In this document: in pieces, positions 5,429-6,135 of the stretch
How the letters are laid out: each line of letters begins with the position of its first letter
Numbering within the stretch: position 1 is the stretch's first letter
From: Methanothrix sp.
GTDB lineage: Archaea > Halobacteriota > Methanosarcinia > Methanotrichales > Methanotrichaceae
Direction of reading: 5' to 3'
DNA: 6,135 bases
Assembly (NCBI GenBank): GCA_028708055.1
Contig: JAQVZT010000159.1
Location: forward strand, 1-6,135
Program-made: the position numbers and the translations under genes
The notes under the pieces: generated by a model
What the model was told of the DNA's origin: nothing
The model's database searches: none
What the model saw: the letters and a program-made list of their open reading frames with translations, nothing else

Positions 5429-5463
5429 GATCGCGATCAATAAAAATTTTTTATATATTTTTT
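5429..5463 (+). terminator. T-run terminator region
   Basis: The 10-bp palindrome GATCGCGATC (5429-5438) is followed by two plus-strand T-runs (5447-5452 and 5458-5463). Archaeal RNA polymerase terminates at such T-runs, so this is the likely end of the 4888-5301 transcript, with a 3' tail of about 150 bases. The AT-rich block also has a T-run on the other strand and may work in both directions. Confidence 0.45.
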
Positions 5464-5489
5464 CTCATAAAACAATCTGATTTAAATAG

Positions 5490-5513
5490 CACAGTCTGAA
5501 CACTGTGACTGTG
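5490..5513. repeat. Inverted repeat plus direct repeat (CACAGT / ACTGTG)
   Basis: CACAGT (5490-5495) and ACTGTG (5502-5507) form an inverted repeat with a 6-base loop; a second ACTGTG follows at once (5508-5513) and could pair instead. The TATA-like TTTAAATAG (5481-5489) abuts it on the left. It sits in the gap between two convergent genes, where neither needs a promoter. Confidence 0.45.
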
Positions 5514-5527
5514 ACGAGTATATCAAG

Positions 5528-5560
5528 AAAAATAGTGTGATGGGCGGTCTCATGAAGCCC
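5528..5560 (-). terminator. Hairpin and T-run after the acidic protein gene
   Basis: On the minus strand, 4 bases past the stop, GGGC-11-GCCC (5560-5542) is followed by TTTTT (5532-5528). The stem is short but the order (stop, hairpin, T-run) is that of an intrinsic terminator. Confidence 0.4.
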
Positions 5561-5564
5561 GATC

Positions 5565-5945
5565 TCACGGTCCCGAGGCTGCGTTCTCCTCCTGCATCTG
5601 CAATTTGGCTTTTGCATTGCCCGCTCCCTCAGCGAAGGCCATTGCCGCCACTAAGAGCGCATCAAGAGCTTCGGACATTCCATCCTCGGCATCAGTGCTT
5701 ACCGCCAGCATTCCTCCGACATCCTCAGACATCATGCAGGCTATCGGATAGCAGCCTATGCCCTCTGCCGTATTGCTTTTAATTGCATTCGCAATAGCTT
5801 GCAGCGACTCCACAATCATTTCCTGCCCCATCTGCATAGGGATGATTACCTGCACCCCGGTCTCCAGATGGCATACGCCCATTGCCGGGCAGATGCTTGA
5901 CTTAGCCTTTTCGTCGCTCGTTTCATTGCACATTTCATCGCTCAT
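5565..5945 (-). CDS. Acidic Met- and Cys-containing protein of unknown function
   Basis: This is a 126-residue, probably cytoplasmic protein that I do not recognise. The N-terminal 20 residues are acidic and polar (MSDEMCNETSDEKAK). Five cysteines are placed at 6, 19, 25, 65 and 70: CPAMGVC (19-25) and CYPIAC (65-70) form two spaced pairs, which could bind metal or form disulfides. The middle and C-terminal parts look helical: MGQEMIVESLQAIANAIKS (39-57) and DGMSEALDALLVAAMAFAEGAGNAKAKLQMQEE (88-120). Met and Ala are very frequent. The start at 5945 is chosen because GGTGGG lies 5 bases upstream; an in-frame ATG at 5987 would overlap the preceding small gene and has no such site. It follows that gene by 13 bases and is likely co-transcribed with it. 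Confidence 0.68.
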   Translation of the reverse strand: MSDEMCNETSDEKAKSSICPAMGVCHLETGVQVIIPMQMGQEMIVESLQAIANAIKSNTAEGIGCYPIACMMSEDVGGMLAVSTDAEDGMSEALDALLVAAMAFAEGAGNAKAKLQMQEENAASGP

Positions 5946-5950
5946 TTTTT

Positions 5951-5956
5951 CCCACC
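5951..5956 (-). promoter_or_regulatory. Shine-Dalgarno site of the acidic protein gene
   Basis: GGTGGG on the minus strand, 5 bases before ATG 5945, lying in the 13-base gap after the stop of the upstream small gene. It fixes the shorter start. Confidence 0.6.
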
Positions 5957-5958
5957 AT

Positions 5959-6111
5959 TCAGCCTTTTGTTTCGGTTCGCCTGGCAAACCTGGCCACCGT
6001 CTCCTTCTTGCGCATCCACTTATGCGACTCGCGCTGCAGATCTTCCTGCTCTATGGCCTGGCGACCTGCCCTGCCAACCAGGTTCTCTCTGTTTTTCCTT
6101 GGGCGTCCCAT
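5959..6111 (-). CDS. Tiny basic protein with GRPRK motif (start may lie outside window)
   Basis: This is a 50-residue, strongly basic protein beginning MGRPRKNRENLVGRAGRQ and ending VARFARRTETKG, with no hydrophobic segment. GRPRK resembles an AT-hook core, so nucleic-acid binding is a reasonable guess but no more. Supporting a real gene: tight 13-base spacing to the next gene, which has its own ribosome site, and a consistent Arg/Lys/Glu-rich helical composition. The start at 6111 is preceded by GGAAGGGATGATC, a moderate Shine-Dalgarno; ATG 6117 is an alternative. The frame stays open upstream to the window edge (6135), so this could instead be the C-terminus of a longer protein. No known family is assigned. 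Confidence 0.55.
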   Translation of the reverse strand: MGRPRKNRENLVGRAGRQAIEQEDLQRESHKWMRKKETVARFARRTETKG

Positions 6112-6135
6112 GATCATCCCTTCCAAGATAAATAC

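Noticed and set aside
1..6135. CRISPR array, tRNA, rRNA, insertion sequence or integrase
   Set aside because: No spaced identical repeats, no T-loop consensus, no transposase-like reading frame and no paired terminal repeats were seen. The tandem arrays at 3914 and 4221 have no spacers.

Overview
The window looks archaeal and most likely comes from an acetoclastic-type methanogen (Methanothrix/Methanosaeta or a near relative). I infer this from three things. One gene encodes an NrpR-domain nitrogen regulator (DUF128 family), which is essentially a methanogen/euryarchaeal family. Several starts sit about 25-30 bases behind AT-rich TATA-like boxes with no Shine-Dalgarno, as in leaderless archaeal mRNAs, while others have GGAGG/GGTGG-type sites. 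Two short secreted proteins are rich in N-glycosylation sequons. The genus is inference only; no rRNA, tRNA or methanogenesis gene is present.

Layout, left to right. 1-1118 (minus): the 5' part of a two-transmembrane K+ channel with tandem RCK/TrkA-N domains, cut by the left edge, preceded by a gene-free stretch with a cluster of palindromes. 1462-2743 (minus): two closely spaced genes, a small three-helix membrane protein followed by an RlmJ-like rRNA methyltransferase. 2744-3153: no confident gene, but an AT-rich half and a GC-rich, foldable island. 3154-3879 (minus): a stand-alone NrpR domain protein without a helix-turn-helix, apparently leaderless and starting at GTG. Just upstream is an 8-bp-period CATT repeat. 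3972-4463 (minus): a secreted protein containing ten tandem 12-bp units that encode a sequon-dense Asn-Val/Ile-Ser tract. 4464-4887: a divergent intergenic region with two TATA-like elements and a hairpin. 4888-5301 (plus): a secreted, sequon-containing small protein. 5302-5564: a convergent intergenic region with terminator-like signals and a small inverted repeat. 5565-6111 (minus): a tiny basic protein beginning MGRPRKNR, followed 13 bases later by an acidic, Met/Cys-containing protein of unknown function.

Most genes run on the minus strand, but the spacing suggests separate transcription units: the channel alone, membrane protein plus methyltransferase, the NrpR-like gene alone, the sequon protein alone or read through into the NrpR-like gene, and the small basic/acidic pair. 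There is no recognisable multi-gene defence, CRISPR or mobile system. The most unusual material is at sequence level: the 12-bp sequon-coding array, the 8-bp CATT array against the nrpR promoter, and the unrecognised basic/acidic pair at the right edge.
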